NCBI RefSeq assembly: GCF_036226685.1
Contig: NZ_CP109009.1
Span: 7,715,501 to 7,779,500, forward strand
Source: Streptomyces sp. NBC_00690
Lineage (GTDB): Bacteria; Actinomycetota; Actinomycetes; Streptomycetales; Streptomycetaceae
Reading direction: 5' to 3'
DNA length: 64,000 nt
Positions 23,971 to 34,300 of the stretch are shown in pieces; the stretch's first letter is position 1, and every line of letters begins with the position of its first letter. The notes beneath the pieces were generated by a model. That model had not been told where the DNA came from, did not search any database, and was given only the letters and a program-made list of their open reading frames with translations. A program made the translations under genes and the position numbers.

Positions 23971-26900
23971 CTACTTCGCCCCGCGCCCGCGCCGCTTCGG
24001 CTCGGGGCGCCAGTCCCGCAGGTCGGAGAAGGAGAGGTCGCGAGCCTCCAGAGCGATCTTGAGAGCAGTGCGGAACTCCTCCGCCGCGTTGCTGCCCCAG
24101 TCCTCGTCGTACGCGTCGTACCACTGCTCGACCCAGGGCAGGACCTCGGCGAGGCCGGCCAGGAGCGGCACGTACCGGGGGTCCTCGCGGGGCCAGCCGT
24201 TCTGCTCCAGGCGGTCGGTGATGAGACCGGACAGGGCCTCGGCCTGTTCGCGGTGGTCCCAGCCGGCCCAGCCGATCAGGAGCGAGGGGTCGCCGTCGGG
24301 AGCGGAACCCGGGTAGGAGATGAACCGTTCCTTGGGCACGTCGAGCTTGCCGCGGTTCGACCAGTAGCTGTGCTTGAGGAAGTCGGCGGAGGTGTATTTG
24401 GGCGGGACCTTGATGTCGAGGCGCTTGCCGTCCCGGTCCTCCTCCCGCTGCCGCTCCCAGACCTCCTCCCACTGTGCGCGCTTGCGCAGCCCGGACTCCT
24501 TGTAGCGCAGGACCGCCAGGTGCGGCACGTGCTCGGTCTCGATGACGGCGGCGAGGACCGTGGACAGCCGGGCCTCGCGCTGTCCGAGGTGGTCGGCGGC
24601 GTAGAGCGCGGCGACGGTCTGCACGTCCTCGTCGTGGCGGAGCCGGTCGGCGAGCTGGTAGATGGTCATCGGGCAGGCGGAATCGAAGCCCTCCCGGTCC
24701 GTGTACCAGAGGTCCTTGCGCTCGGCGGCGTCGAGCAGCCAGGTCCGCAGGGCGGCGGCCTCCCGCTTCTCCCAGGGCTCGGTGGACCAGCGGCGCTTGA
24801 ACTCCGGGCGCTCGATCAGCCGGATGTCCTTGTCGTGCGCGATGAGGTCCAAGCGGGCCTCGACGACGCGGCGGTAGGACGCGGGCCAGTCGGCGGGGAT
24901 CTCGGTGGTGGGGGTGGAATGGTGCCGGGTGAACCAGGCGGTCTCCGCGTTGCTGCGGGCGAGAGCGATCTCGAATGCGCGCTGTCCCAGGGCGAGTTGG
25001 GGCACGTCTGCGTCGGTCAGCGTGTCGGGGCTGCCGGACAGGGTGGTCCGTTCGACCTCCTGGGGGGTGAGGAGGCCGTACAGCCCGTACACGGTCCAGT
25101 CCAGCTCCTCCTGGAGGAGGATCATGCGGGCGCGGATGCGGTCCTGCTCGGCGCGGGCTTGGCCGAGGGCGGTGCGCGTCGGGGTGGCCGTGGCCGAGAC
25201 CGAGGACGGTTCATGCGCGCTCATTTGCTGAGCCAGAGAGTCGAGCTCGATGGTAATGGAGAGCGGAAATGCGGAAGGGAGAGGGAACTGGTGGAGTTTC
25301 GTTGAGTTGAACTGGTAGAAGCGCTCCCATTCGGAGCTGGTGAATCCGCCGCCTTCGCCTCGGATTCCCTTGTCGTGGCACATCTGCTTGAGCCAGAAGC
25401 AGGAGACCGACGAGTTCAGCAACCCGAGCAGCTCCAGATGCCGCTCCTCGCTCGCCTCCTCAGGCAACTTGATCACCGGAGCGGTCTGCTTGAACACCTT
25501 TCCACCCCGGTCCAGCACGAAGTGATTGTGCGTGGCGACCTCGCCGTACGCGATCAATGCAGGTGCCTGCGTACGATCCCAGGACAGCATGATGTGTTCG
25601 TGCCACTCCATTCCGCGATCCTCGCGTGTCTTACCGAACGTCAGCCCTGCTCGAAGGGTGCTTCTGTACGGCCAGAAGAGGGGAGAGTTCTGGAGTGATT
25701 GGTCGGCGGACTGCTCGCGGTAGGGCCACAACGCTGAGGACTCGGTGTTCGTATGCCAATCGCGGAGGGCGTCACCTGCCGCAAGGGGCCGATGAGCGAC
25801 TTCTCGCTGTTTCCACTGCGTCGGCACTCGTTCCGCGCCGAACACATCGTCTTCGCCCAAGATGTCGTGGAACCCCGTGGAGTGGATGGCCTCAGCGAGC
25901 TTTTGGGCAGCGTGACCTTCAATGACTTCCAGCACCTGGCCGGCACCGCCTCCAGAAAGCGACCAGGGGAACGTCGCGAACCGCCCCCGCTCCGCGTCCT
26001 CCACGCTCACCCACTCCGACTCGCTCCCCGGCCTGCGCCACTGCTCCGTGATCGCCTGCCAGACCTTGCCCTCGGCCGGGTCCTCCGGCTGGTCGGGCTC
26101 GCCCCGGACGCCGAGGACCGCGCGGATCGGATGGGTCTGCCGGGCCATCTGGTGGCGGCCGGCCAGGATGACGGTCGGTGTGCCGTGGCCGGGGATGAAC
26201 GCGCCGGAGGTGTCGATGACGTGGGTGAGGTCGACGCCCGCGTAGTTGTCGGTGCGCCGGGTGCCGGGGTCCTTGTAGGGCCCGCCCTGGAAGAAGGACT
26301 GGATCAGTGTCGACCCGAACTCCCGCTTCATGAAGGAGTTCGCCGTGATCTGCCCGGTGAACCCGCCGTCGCGATGCGATCCGCCCGCCCGGACCGCCAG
26401 CTCGAAGATCCGCTGCGCGAAGGGGACAGACAGTGCGTATTTCCCGGAGCAAGTCCAGTACGCCTTGCGGTAGTTCGCGTTCTCCAGCGGGTCCTTCACC
26501 GTGATGTACGGCGGGTTCGCCACCACCACGTGGTACGAGCCGCGCCCGAGCAGGTCCACCTTCTTCACGTACTTCTGGACGTCCTCCGTCCGGTATGTGA
26601 AGGCCTCGTTGTTCCGCTCGGCGTCGTCCAGGGTGGCGTCCGTCTTCCGGCCGGCCTCGCGCCCGTGCAGCAGGGAGTCGGCGACCGCGATGTTGATCGG
26701 CACTCCGGGGGCGGCGGAGATCGTCCTGACTCCGCACTCCTGGACCACGGCGACCAGCATCCGGAAACGGGCGATGGCGACGGCGAAGGGATTCTTGTCC
26801 GCCCCGTGCACCGCCTCCAGGGAGCGCCGGATCAGCAGCCAGTCCTCCTCGCCGGGGGCCGCCTCACGCCACTTGGCGAGGATCCGGCGGAAAAGCCCGA

Positions 26901-27765
26901 GCAGGAAGTGACCGGAACCGCAGGCCGGGTCGATGCAGCGCAGACCCCGTACCTCCGGATTCTCCGGGTCGTCGGTGTCGTACATCTCGCCGTCCCAGTT
27001 CACCGGCCGGTGCTTCCACACCGGCTCCAGGGTGAACTCCTCCACCGCCGGCTCCAGGGTCAGGTCGAGGATGAACTCCTCGACGAAGTCCGGGGTCTGG
27101 AGCAGGGCGTAGGTCTTGCGGGCGTGCTCGGACAGGTCCTGGTAGAGGTCGCCGAGGAAGCGGGTGTCGAGCGCGGGGTCGGTGAAGTCGTGGCGCAGGG
27201 TGCCGTCGGCGCCCCGCTCGCGCCAGAAGGCGAGCAGCCGGGCCCCCGCCGTGTAGGACGGATTCAGCTCCCACAGCGGATTGTGGGCGGGGTCGAAGAG
27301 ACCCCCGGTGATCTCGTGCTCGCGGCCCAGTGCCCGGAAGGACTCCTGCAGCCAGTCGCGGTCGTTCTTCTCGGGGTGGCGGCGGAAGAACGCGTCGTGG
27401 TTGTCCTGGGCCTCGGCCAGCCGCTCGCCGGGACCGGCCAGCCGGGCCTCCCGTACGAGGCGGTTGTCCTCGCAGAACCGGACGAAGACGCAGGCGAGCA
27501 CCCAGGCGGAGGCGATCTGGACCAGGCGCTCGTCCAGCCAGCCCTCGTACCGCAGGGAGGTGCGTTCCGCGCCCAGGGCACGCTGGTACTCGGCGGTCAG
27601 GGCCGCTTCCGCCTCGCCGCCTTCCGCCTCGCGCTCCCGCAGGTCCTCCACCAGGAGGGCGACCTGCTTCTGCAGATCCTTCAGCAGCACGCCACGGTCC
27701 AGCGAGGAGGTGGCCGCCTCCGTGGTCTCGGGCGTGCGTGCGTCCTCGGGGGGCACGGGCGGCAC
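23971..27765 (-). CDS. pglX: PglX, adenine-specific DNA methyltransferase of BREX
   Basis: A 1264-residue N6-adenine methyltransferase. The SAM-binding motif I is [16 protein letters not shown] near residue 277, and the catalytic motif IV is [13 protein letters not shown] near residue 415. A long C-terminal region presumably recognises the target. In BREX the enzyme marks host DNA, and in the Streptomyces Pgl system it is needed for growth limitation of phage. It starts at the GTG at 27765, six bases after a GGAAG ribosome site; an in-frame GTG at 27756 is the alternative. It lies downstream of the P-loop ATPase gene and converges with DUF397. Confidence 0.93.
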   Translation of the reverse strand: MPPVPPEDARTPETTEAATSSLDRGVLLKDLQKQVALLVEDLREREAEGGEAEAALTAEYQRALGAERTSLRYEGWLDERLVQIASAWVLACVFVRFCEDNRLVREARLAGPGERLAEAQDNHDAFFRRHPEKNDRDWLQESFRALGREHEITGGLFDPAHNPLWELNPSYTAGARLLAFWRERGADGTLRHDFTDPALDTRFLGDLYQDLSEHARKTYALLQTPDFVEEFILDLTLEPAVEEFTLEPVWKHRPVNWDGEMYDTDDPENPEVRGLRCIDPACGSGHFLLGLFRRILAKWREAAPGEEDWLLIRRSLEAVHGADKNPFAVAIARFRMLVAVVQECGVRTISAAPGVPINIAVADSLLHGREAGRKTDATLDDAERNNEAFTYRTEDVQKYVKKVDLLGRGSYHVVVANPPYITVKDPLENANYRKAYWTCSGKYALSVPFAQRIFELAVRAGGSHRDGGFTGQITANSFMKREFGSTLIQSFFQGGPYKDPGTRRTDNYAGVDLTHVIDTSGAFIPGHGTPTVILAGRHQMARQTHPIRAVLGVRGEPDQPEDPAEGKVWQAITEQWRRPGSESEWVSVEDAERGRFATFPWSLSGGGAGQVLEVIEGHAAQKLAEAIHSTGFHDILGEDDVFGAERVPTQWKQREVAHRPLAAGDALRDWHTNTESSALWPYREQSADQSLQNSPLFWPYRSTLRAGLTFGKTREDRGMEWHEHIMLSWDRTQAPALIAYGEVATHNHFVLDRGGKVFKQTAPVIKLPEEASEERHLELLGLLNSSVSCFWLKQMCHDKGIRGEGGGFTSSEWERFYQFNSTKLHQFPLPSAFPLSITIELDSLAQQMSAHEPSSVSATATPTRTALGQARAEQDRIRARMILLQEELDWTVYGLYGLLTPQEVERTTLSGSPDTLTDADVPQLALGQRAFEIALARSNAETAWFTRHHSTPTTEIPADWPASYRRVVEARLDLIAHDKDIRLIERPEFKRRWSTEPWEKREAAALRTWLLDAAERKDLWYTDREGFDSACPMTIYQLADRLRHDEDVQTVAALYAADHLGQREARLSTVLAAVIETEHVPHLAVLRYKESGLRKRAQWEEVWERQREEDRDGKRLDIKVPPKYTSADFLKHSYWSNRGKLDVPKERFISYPGSAPDGDPSLLIGWAGWDHREQAEALSGLITDRLEQNGWPREDPRYVPLLAGLAEVLPWVEQWYDAYDEDWGSNAAEEFRTALKIALEARDLSFSDLRDWRPEPKRRGRGAK

Positions 27766-27794
27766 CTCGTCTTCCTGGTTCTTCGGATCGTCGT

Positions 27795-27820
27795 CCCGCG
27801 AGGTCGCTCGTCCTCGCGGG
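27795..27820. promoter_or_regulatory. perfect 9-bp hairpin upstream of pglX
   Basis: CCCGCGAGG (27795-27803) is the exact inverse of CCTCGCGGG (27812-27820), with an 8-nt loop. It sits in the 93-nt gap between the P-loop ATPase stop and the pglX start, and could attenuate transcription or protect the pglX transcript. Confidence 0.5.
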
Positions 27821-27858
27821 TCCGTCCATCCTGCCAGGTCGGTGTCCGGTACCAGCCG

Positions 27859-29349
27859 CTACCTGCGGCCGGTCAGCGAGATGCCGCCCTTGCGTCCGAG
27901 GCCGTAGGCGAGGCGGTAGATGTCGGGCAGGTCGAGCAGCGCGTACTCGTCCCGATGCTTGTCGCGCCGGCCTATCACGCCCAGGTCGTCCAGCTCCTGG
28001 ATCAGCCGGGGCAGGTCGTCGGGGTGGCGGGGGCCGGTGGCGACCAGCTCGGGCCGGTCGTGCTGGGTGTAACGGGCGGAGTCCCGGCGCAGTTCACTCG
28101 GCAGATCGTGTTCCTGCCAGATCTCGAGGATCTTCCCCTGGGTGATCGGCACCTGGCAGCCGGACAGCGGCTCTATCGCCGTCCTGACCCACGGGGTGTC
28201 CTCGCCGATCTGGTCCACCCGCACCCTGGACGCCGCACGCACCCCGCTGTGGATGGCGGAGTGGTGCAGCGCACGGTCGTGCCCCGGCCGGGTGACCTCG
28301 GCCGCCTCGGACAGGGCCTTGAGGAAGCTGCGCGGGCTGATCCGCTCCTTGCTGTCCATGAGGTGGTTGGGCAGCCAGGTGTAAGGGCGTCCCTGGCGGA
28401 CGTTGCTGCCCATGTACGGGTCGGCGATCTGCTCGAACAGCTCCCTCTGAGCCTTGGAGTCGTTGCGCAGGGCGATCGGCGGGACATGCCGGGCGGGCGC
28501 CCCGTCCGGCCCTCGCGTGCTCTCCCAGCCGCCGGTGATCCGGCGGAACCGCTCGGCGTCCGCGCTGCCCTCGTTGCCCAGATGATGAAAGAGAAGCCCG
28601 TACAGATCGGTACGGGACCAGGTCAGCTCCGCCGCGTTCCCCGACAGTTTCGACGCGTCGGGGAAGAGCTGCTTCGCGGCCTCGAACATGTCGGGGCGCA
28701 GGAACACCTTGAAACGGATGTTGCGCGTGCCGAAGCGCATCCGCTGGGCGACCCCGAGCAGTCCCGCGATCAGCCGGTCCACGACGCGCTGATCGGGGTG
28801 CAGATGCTCCAGGCCGTCGAAGACCAGGAGATGCACCACGTCCTCGGCGAAGGCCCGCGCGTCCGCCTCCTCGATGGTCCGCTCGGCCGGACCGGGATTC
28901 GCCCGGAGCCAGGAGAGCTTGTCGCCCCACTCGGGGAGCGCACACAGCTCCGGCTGCCCGAGCGCGGTGAGCAGCACGGTGTACCAGATCTCATCCGGCA
29001 GAGCGCCACCGTCCACCAGACCTGGCAACGCCAACGGGCCGGGATAGGAGTCCGACCGTATGTCCTGGCCGTAACCGGGCCAGACCCGCAGCTTGTTGAG
29101 CCGGTTGATGCGGTACTCGGCCGCCGCCGCCGCCCGCAGGACCGGGTCGAGGAGGGACCGTGCCCAGAAGGTCTTCCCGTCACCCCGGCCGCCCTCGACC
29201 ACCGTGGAGTCCACGTACAGAGCGGACCGGTGGAGATCCGGCATGTACAGCGAGTGCGAGTCCGGCCGCCGGGTGTCCGCGTCGACCGTGCCCTCCAGCG
29301 CCCTCGACAGCAGATCGCGGTAGGCGTCGGCGCTCAGCGGCTCGGTCAT
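27859..29349 (-). CDS. P-loop ATPase of the cassette between pglW and pglX
   Basis: A 496-residue protein with Walker A VVEGGRGDGKTFWARSLL near residues 45-55 and Walker B LLVFDGLEHL near 168-176. A KVFLRPDMFEAA segment in a sensor-like position follows. The end (DDLPRLIQELDDLGVIGRRD, EYALLDLPDIYRLAYGLG) looks like a winged helix, so the plan is AAA/STAND-like ATPase plus DNA- or protein-binding tail. I know no specific name for it. It overlaps the KGGVGR ATPase gene upstream by ATGA, showing that the two are made together. It may sense infection or regulate PglW/PglX; that is a guess from context. Confidence 0.8.
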   Translation of the reverse strand: MTEPLSADAYRDLLSRALEGTVDADTRRPDSHSLYMPDLHRSALYVDSTVVEGGRGDGKTFWARSLLDPVLRAAAAAEYRINRLNKLRVWPGYGQDIRSDSYPGPLALPGLVDGGALPDEIWYTVLLTALGQPELCALPEWGDKLSWLRANPGPAERTIEEADARAFAEDVVHLLVFDGLEHLHPDQRVVDRLIAGLLGVAQRMRFGTRNIRFKVFLRPDMFEAAKQLFPDASKLSGNAAELTWSRTDLYGLLFHHLGNEGSADAERFRRITGGWESTRGPDGAPARHVPPIALRNDSKAQRELFEQIADPYMGSNVRQGRPYTWLPNHLMDSKERISPRSFLKALSEAAEVTRPGHDRALHHSAIHSGVRAASRVRVDQIGEDTPWVRTAIEPLSGCQVPITQGKILEIWQEHDLPSELRRDSARYTQHDRPELVATGPRHPDDLPRLIQELDDLGVIGRRDKHRDEYALLDLPDIYRLAYGLGRKGGISLTGRR

Positions 29350-30749
29350 CCCGTCTCTTCCTCGTCATCGTTCCCGTCGACCGGGTCGGCCAGGACCAGC
29401 GGAACGACCGTCGCGAGGAACTCAAGGTACGCGGCCCGTACGAAGACACGCTCCTGCCACTGCGGGGAGTCCGGGACGTTCATGCCGACCAGGCCCGGCT
29501 CGAAGAGGATCGGGACCGGGTGATGAGGAGCGGAGTCGTCCTCGGGGGACGGGGCGAACGGGATACCGCCGGAAGGTCCCTCTCCGGAATCCGCCTGCTG
29601 CGGTTCCTCGGCCATGACCTCGTCGTAGAGCGTGGAGAAGCAGTCGTAGGAGTTCAGTCGGAAGGATCTCAGGTAGATCTCCATCGGGTGGTGGACCGAG
29701 TCCGGCACCATCGAGGCCACCATGCGGAGCTTGTGCCGGATGTCCGGGCCCTGCCCGGACGCCGCCCACGCCTCGAAGAGGTCCCGGTACCCCGACCAGG
29801 TCTGCGCGTTGTCCGCGCCGAAGAGCAGCGCGAGGTCGCACAGCCGGGAGATGGTCACGGCGGCGACGTCGTGGATGCCGGCCCGGCTGTCGAGCAGCAC
29901 CACATCGGGGCGGCGCCCGCTGTCGCCCTTCTCCACCGCCTCCTCGCAGGCACGGACGGTCGCCTCCAGGCGGTCCGCGAAACTCGCGCCCGGCGAATCG
30001 GCGTAGACACGGTTGAGCTTGTCCACGTAGGCGTTGGGTGTGTCGTCGCCCGCCCCCCGGGCCGGGGCGATCCACAGCTCGCCCCGGTTGCGCGGTTCGT
30101 ACCCCGACCTGGCCACGATCTCCAGGCCCTCCTCGTTGCCGAGAGCCGACTCCACGAGGTGGTCGACGACACCGTGGCGGCACAACCGCCCCGTCCCGAG
30201 AAGCAGCGGGCCGATACCCGGCGACTCCAGGTCCAGGTCGATCACCAGCACGATCTTGCCGGTGTCGGCGAGGGAGCGGGCGAGGACCGAGGTTGCCGTG
30301 GTGCGGCCGACGCCGCCCTTGAAACCGTACAGAGCGGTGCGGTGGGTGCGGGGCCCGAGCTGCGGTGCGGACGGCGTGGAGACCTGGGTCCAGCTCTCGC
30401 CGACCACGGTGTTGTCCAGGAACCGGACAGAGCCGACGGAGGTGGACCCGTCGGGGGCGTCGATCGCACGAGGGGACCTGAGCAAGGCGTCAGCCGAGAA
30501 CATCCGGGACTTCAGCAGGATCCGCCGCTTGCCGCAGTACGGACCGAGCCGGTCGTGCAGGGTCGCCGACCAGCGGTCGTACTGTCCGGCATCCACGCCT
30601 TTGCTGTCGTCATCAACGATGAGAGTGAACCGGCCGAGCACGTCCCGTACCAGTACGACGTCGTACCCCTCCTCCGCCACGTCCCGTGCGATCCCGAACG
30701 CGATCGGGCGGGAACTGTCGAAGCGGACCGGGAAGTCGTACGCGGTCAT
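29346..30749 (-). CDS. KGGVGR-motif MinD/ParA-like ATPase
   Basis: A 467-residue protein. Residues of about 138-150 read YGFKGGVGRTTATSVLARSL, a deviant Walker A with KGGVGR where ParA/MinD proteins have KGGVGK. VLVIDLDLESPGIG follows about 30 residues on, and DVVLLDSRAGIHD later supplies the Walker B-like strand. The first 130 residues form a separate N-terminal domain (RDVLGRFTLIVDDDSKGVDA). KGGVGR-variant ATPases are known as a distinct family in conflict-type gene clusters. The ATG at 30749 overlaps the HEPN-like gene's stop. Much of the upstream open frame is shadow. Confidence 0.85.
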   Translation of the reverse strand: MTAYDFPVRFDSSRPIAFGIARDVAEEGYDVVLVRDVLGRFTLIVDDDSKGVDAGQYDRWSATLHDRLGPYCGKRRILLKSRMFSADALLRSPRAIDAPDGSTSVGSVRFLDNTVVGESWTQVSTPSAPQLGPRTHRTALYGFKGGVGRTTATSVLARSLADTGKIVLVIDLDLESPGIGPLLLGTGRLCRHGVVDHLVESALGNEEGLEIVARSGYEPRNRGELWIAPARGAGDDTPNAYVDKLNRVYADSPGASFADRLEATVRACEEAVEKGDSGRRPDVVLLDSRAGIHDVAAVTISRLCDLALLFGADNAQTWSGYRDLFEAWAASGQGPDIRHKLRMVASMVPDSVHHPMEIYLRSFRLNSYDCFSTLYDEVMAEEPQQADSGEGPSGGIPFAPSPEDDSAPHHPVPILFEPGLVGMNVPDSPQWQERVFVRAAYLEFLATVVPLVLADPVDGNDDEEETG

Positions 30750-31255
30750 GAGGTCCTTCCGGTGAGCTCGTACAGCTCGTACAAGGAGAGGGCGAGGCGC
30801 GCGGCCTCCTGGCGGCCGGCCACGACCGAGTCGGAGACCTGTCTGCCGTCCCGGTAGCGGTCCGCCAGGTCCCAGGACGCGAAGACGTTCAGCCGGTCGA
30901 CGGCCTCCACGAAGGCGGGGCCGCCGCGGCCGTACGCCAGCAGAGGGGCCGCCCCCAGGACCTGGTTGATGTGGCCCAGCCAGTCCTCTTTCCCGGTCCG
31001 GGGATTCACCCACCGTGCCCGGTTCACCGCATTCCCGTTGCGGTACGTGGACACGTCGTGCACCGCGAACCGCAGCAACAGGCTCTTCAGCGCGCACTCG
31101 GCGGCGAACCCGAAGAGGTGGTCGGCGGTCGGCCACCGCTGGTCGCCACAGAGATAGACGGCATCGTGGTAATGCCGCGCTCCGGCGAGGGCGTACTGCT
31201 GCTCCATCACCGCGTCCTGGGCTCTCGCGTCTTCATCCGGCACGCCGCTGATCAT
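30746..31255 (-). CDS. HEPN-like helical protein of the cassette
   Basis: A 169-residue all-helical protein. LAGARHYHDAVYLCGDQRWP then ADHLFGFAAECALKSLLLRF resembles HEPN-type four-helix proteins (a Trp/Ala-rich helix leading into G-A-E-x-x-L-K). A canonical R-x4-6-H ribonuclease motif is not obvious, so catalysis is uncertain. The ATG at 31255 has no good ribosome site; GTG at 31243 or ATG at 31207 are alternatives. It leads a tight three-gene set (HEPN-like, KGGVGR ATPase, P-loop ATPase) 124 nt downstream of pglW on the same strand. Confidence 0.6.
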   Translation of the reverse strand: MISGVPDEDARAQDAVMEQQYALAGARHYHDAVYLCGDQRWPTADHLFGFAAECALKSLLLRFAVHDVSTYRNGNAVNRARWVNPRTGKEDWLGHINQVLGAAPLLAYGRGGPAFVEAVDRLNVFASWDLADRYRDGRQVSDSVVAGRQEAARLALSLYELYELTGRTS

Positions 31256-31379
31256 AAGCGGCGAGGCTGCTCCGAAGGGGTGAATTCGCGCAGGTCGTGG
31301 GCGGTTGAGCTTGCGTCAGGGATGGCCGACGAGGGAAGGGGCCCCGGCGCCGTGACGACGCCGCCGCTCCCCTTTGCCC

Positions 31380-34300
31380 TCACTCCTCGCCGCGAAGTTC
31401 CCTCAACGGCAGCCCTTCGAGGACCACCCACTCGCTCACCCGGTCCACCACGTCCACCGTGCGTCCCTCCAGAGCCGGGGTGGCCTGCGGGTCGTCCATC
31501 GGGACGAGTAGCCACAGGCCGTGCGGGGTGTCGGCCGGGCGGCGGGCCGACTGCTGCAGGGAGACCAGGAGTTCGCGGCCGCCGGCCTCCCAGTAGCGGG
31601 CCACCAGACCGGCCCGGTGCAGCAGCGGGACGGTGCGCGGGCCCGCCTGCTCGGCCAGGTCCGCGCACCGCTGTGCCACGCGCTCGGCGGCGAACCGGGT
31701 GTAGGAGCCCAGGGCAGTGCCCAGGAGGCCGGTGGCGGTGAACCCGGCGTCCGCCTTCAGCAGGGCCCGCCAGGGCACCCCCTGCTCCTCGGCCAGTTCG
31801 CGCAGCGCGGTGAGGAACAGGTCGTCCAGGGCGATCGGGAGAACATCGCAGCGCTCGGCCAGCCGCTCGGCGAGGCCCGGAAGGTAGGCGCCCCTGACGG
31901 TCAGCGCCAGGAACCCGCCCCGGCGCAGCGCGTCGTCGAGGCGCAGGGCGAGGATCCGGCGCGGATCGCGCCCCTCGGCCAGCTCCGCCTGTGCGTCGCC
32001 GTAGAGGGTGCCGGTGCCGGGCACGGACGTCATGGTGTACGCGGGTCGGCTCCGGTCGGGATCGCGCGCGGGCGGGAAGAACAGCGAGCGGTCCCGGTCG
32101 TACTCCAGCGGGAAGCCGGCCTTCTCCAGGGCCTCCTCCAGCTCCACGTACGTGAGGTCGGCCAGTACCGCCAGGCCCGGGAAGCGGGAGCGGAGCCGGG
32201 CCAGCAGGTCATCGGCCCCGATGCCGATGGCGCGCCGCACCCCGGCCGCCGCCTGGGAGACGCGCAGTGCCCGGTCCAGACCGAGGTCCAGGGGGAACAG
32301 CTCGAACCGCGGAGAGACGCCGACACCGCCGGCCATCGACGCGGCCAGCGCCACCAGACGGGTGTCGGCCGGGGGGGCCATCCCCTCCGGTGCGGGCACC
32401 GCGCGCAGTTCGCGCAGGACGGCCTCCTTGCCCGGCAGCGGATCGCGGGCGGCCAGGGCCTGGGCGGCGTGGCCGAGCTCGGTCGCGTGATCGGCCAGCT
32501 CCACCGGGGTCGGGTCGTCGCTTCCGGGAAGGTCCTCCAGAGCCAGCAGGACCGTGCCTCCGCGCCGCAGCACGGCGATCCGGGGCGGAGGAGCGGACCC
32601 CTCCCCGTCTCCGTCCCCGTGCTCGATCCCGTGGGCCTCGTCCGGCCGGCGCGACTCGGCCTCGACCGCGGCCCGCACCACGGCCAGCGCCAGCGCCTGC
32701 AGGTCCGCGCGGTCCGTGTCGTCGTCCGCGTCCTGCGGGGCGTGCCTGACCCGGAGCTCGGCCGCGAGCTCGGCGGCCGTCATCACCCGGCCCTGCTCGG
32801 ACAGTACGGTCACCAGCTCGTCGCGGACCCGGCCGAGCCAGGGCAGTGCGGCCCACTGCCCTATCGCGGCGCTCTGGTGCTGCGAAACGGTCGGCTGGCT
32901 GATGTCCAGGGCCCTGGCGATGGCCGGTTGGGAGGGCCAGCTCTCGGCCAGGGCGGCACCGGGCAGACCCAGGGTGGCCAGGACGACGTCCGGCCGTGGC
33001 CGGGTACGCCGTCCGGTCGTCGCCGCCGGGGTGAGCCGGGCGGCCAGGGTCTCCACCGACTCCAGCGCCTCCTCGGGGGCGTCGGCGGGCAGCGAGACGG
33101 GCTTTCTCCCCGCAGGGCGCTGCCGCAGCTCCTGGAGCCACTGCTTGCGCCGCCGGTTCAGCTCCTTGCGGATCACGTTCCCGGCGCCCCGGGCCCGGGA
33201 GATCGAGTACGCCGGGACGTCCAGGAGCGCCTCCACGGTGGAGGCCCCGAGACCGGCCGCCACCGAGACGGCCCGCGGCGAGAGCCCCGCCGCGTCCAGC
33301 GAGGTCTTCGGCCCGGCAGCCGCGGCCGCCTGTTCCCGGGCGTCCTCCACGTCCTCGGCCTGCCGGTCCACCGTGGCCGGGGTAGTAGGGGGCCGGGCCG
33401 AGTCCGCCCGGCGGAAGACGTCCCGCCAGGCATCCTGCAGCAGACGCAGACTGCCGTAGCGCTGATCGAGATCTCGATGCAGTGCCCGGTGGAAGAAACT
33501 GGTCAGTCCCTCGCGCAGGGCGGACTCGAACAGCTCGTCAGCGACATGGAGCTCGGCGTCCGCGACGGTCAGCGGATCCACCTGGCCGTCGCCCCACACC
33601 GGTCGTTCGCCCGTGGCCATCTCGTACAGGGTGACCGCCGCCGCGTACCACTCGGCGTGATCGTCGTAACGGGAACGACGGCTACTGCCCAGGAACGGGT
33701 CGAGATAGCCGCGAGTGCCGGCCCGCAGATCCTGGTCGGGTGCGTCGGCCAGCGAGAAGTCGAACAGCATCAACTGCCAGGAACCGTCGTTGCGTTTGAA
33801 CAGGCCGAGGTTGTCCGGCTTGATGTCACGGTGCCGCACCCCACGGGCGGCGAGAGTGTCCAGAGCGTCGAAGAGGTCGGTGCCGAACCGCTCCAGCTGT
33901 CCGTACCCGAGCCGCCCCTCACCGCGCAGCCGCGAGCCCAGGCTGACCGGCTCCCGGTCCTGGGGGGAACGGAACCCGCCCGCGTACTCGATCTCCAGGA
34001 CGGTGCGGCCGCCCACCTCACGCGGGTCGGCGAGCAGCTTGACGATGCGGCTGCCGCCGACCTCGCGCAGCGCCTTCGCCTCGGCGTAGAGACGGGCGTC
34101 CTTCTCACGGTCGAGAGCCACCTTGAACACCCGCAGGGAGGCTTCGTCGTAGGCGCCCTCCTCGGTGCGGCGGGCGACCAGGATCGCGCGGGCGGTGGCG
34201 CCGGTGCCGAGGACCCGTACGACCTCCCACTCCTGGTCCAGATACTGCCCGGCCTTGGCGGTCAGCGGGTCGACCGTCACCGCCGCCGACCGTCCGGTCT

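Noticed and set aside
24900..25070. G-runs in pglX as a phase-variation switch
   Set aside because: S. coelicolor pglX switches at a long G-tract. The longest runs I see here are about six bases (near 25063 and 27748), which is short for frequent slippage, so I do not claim switching.
25753..29523. 1256-codon plus-strand frame opposite pglX and the P-loop gene
   Set aside because: It spans two real genes in antisense and has no recognisable domain.
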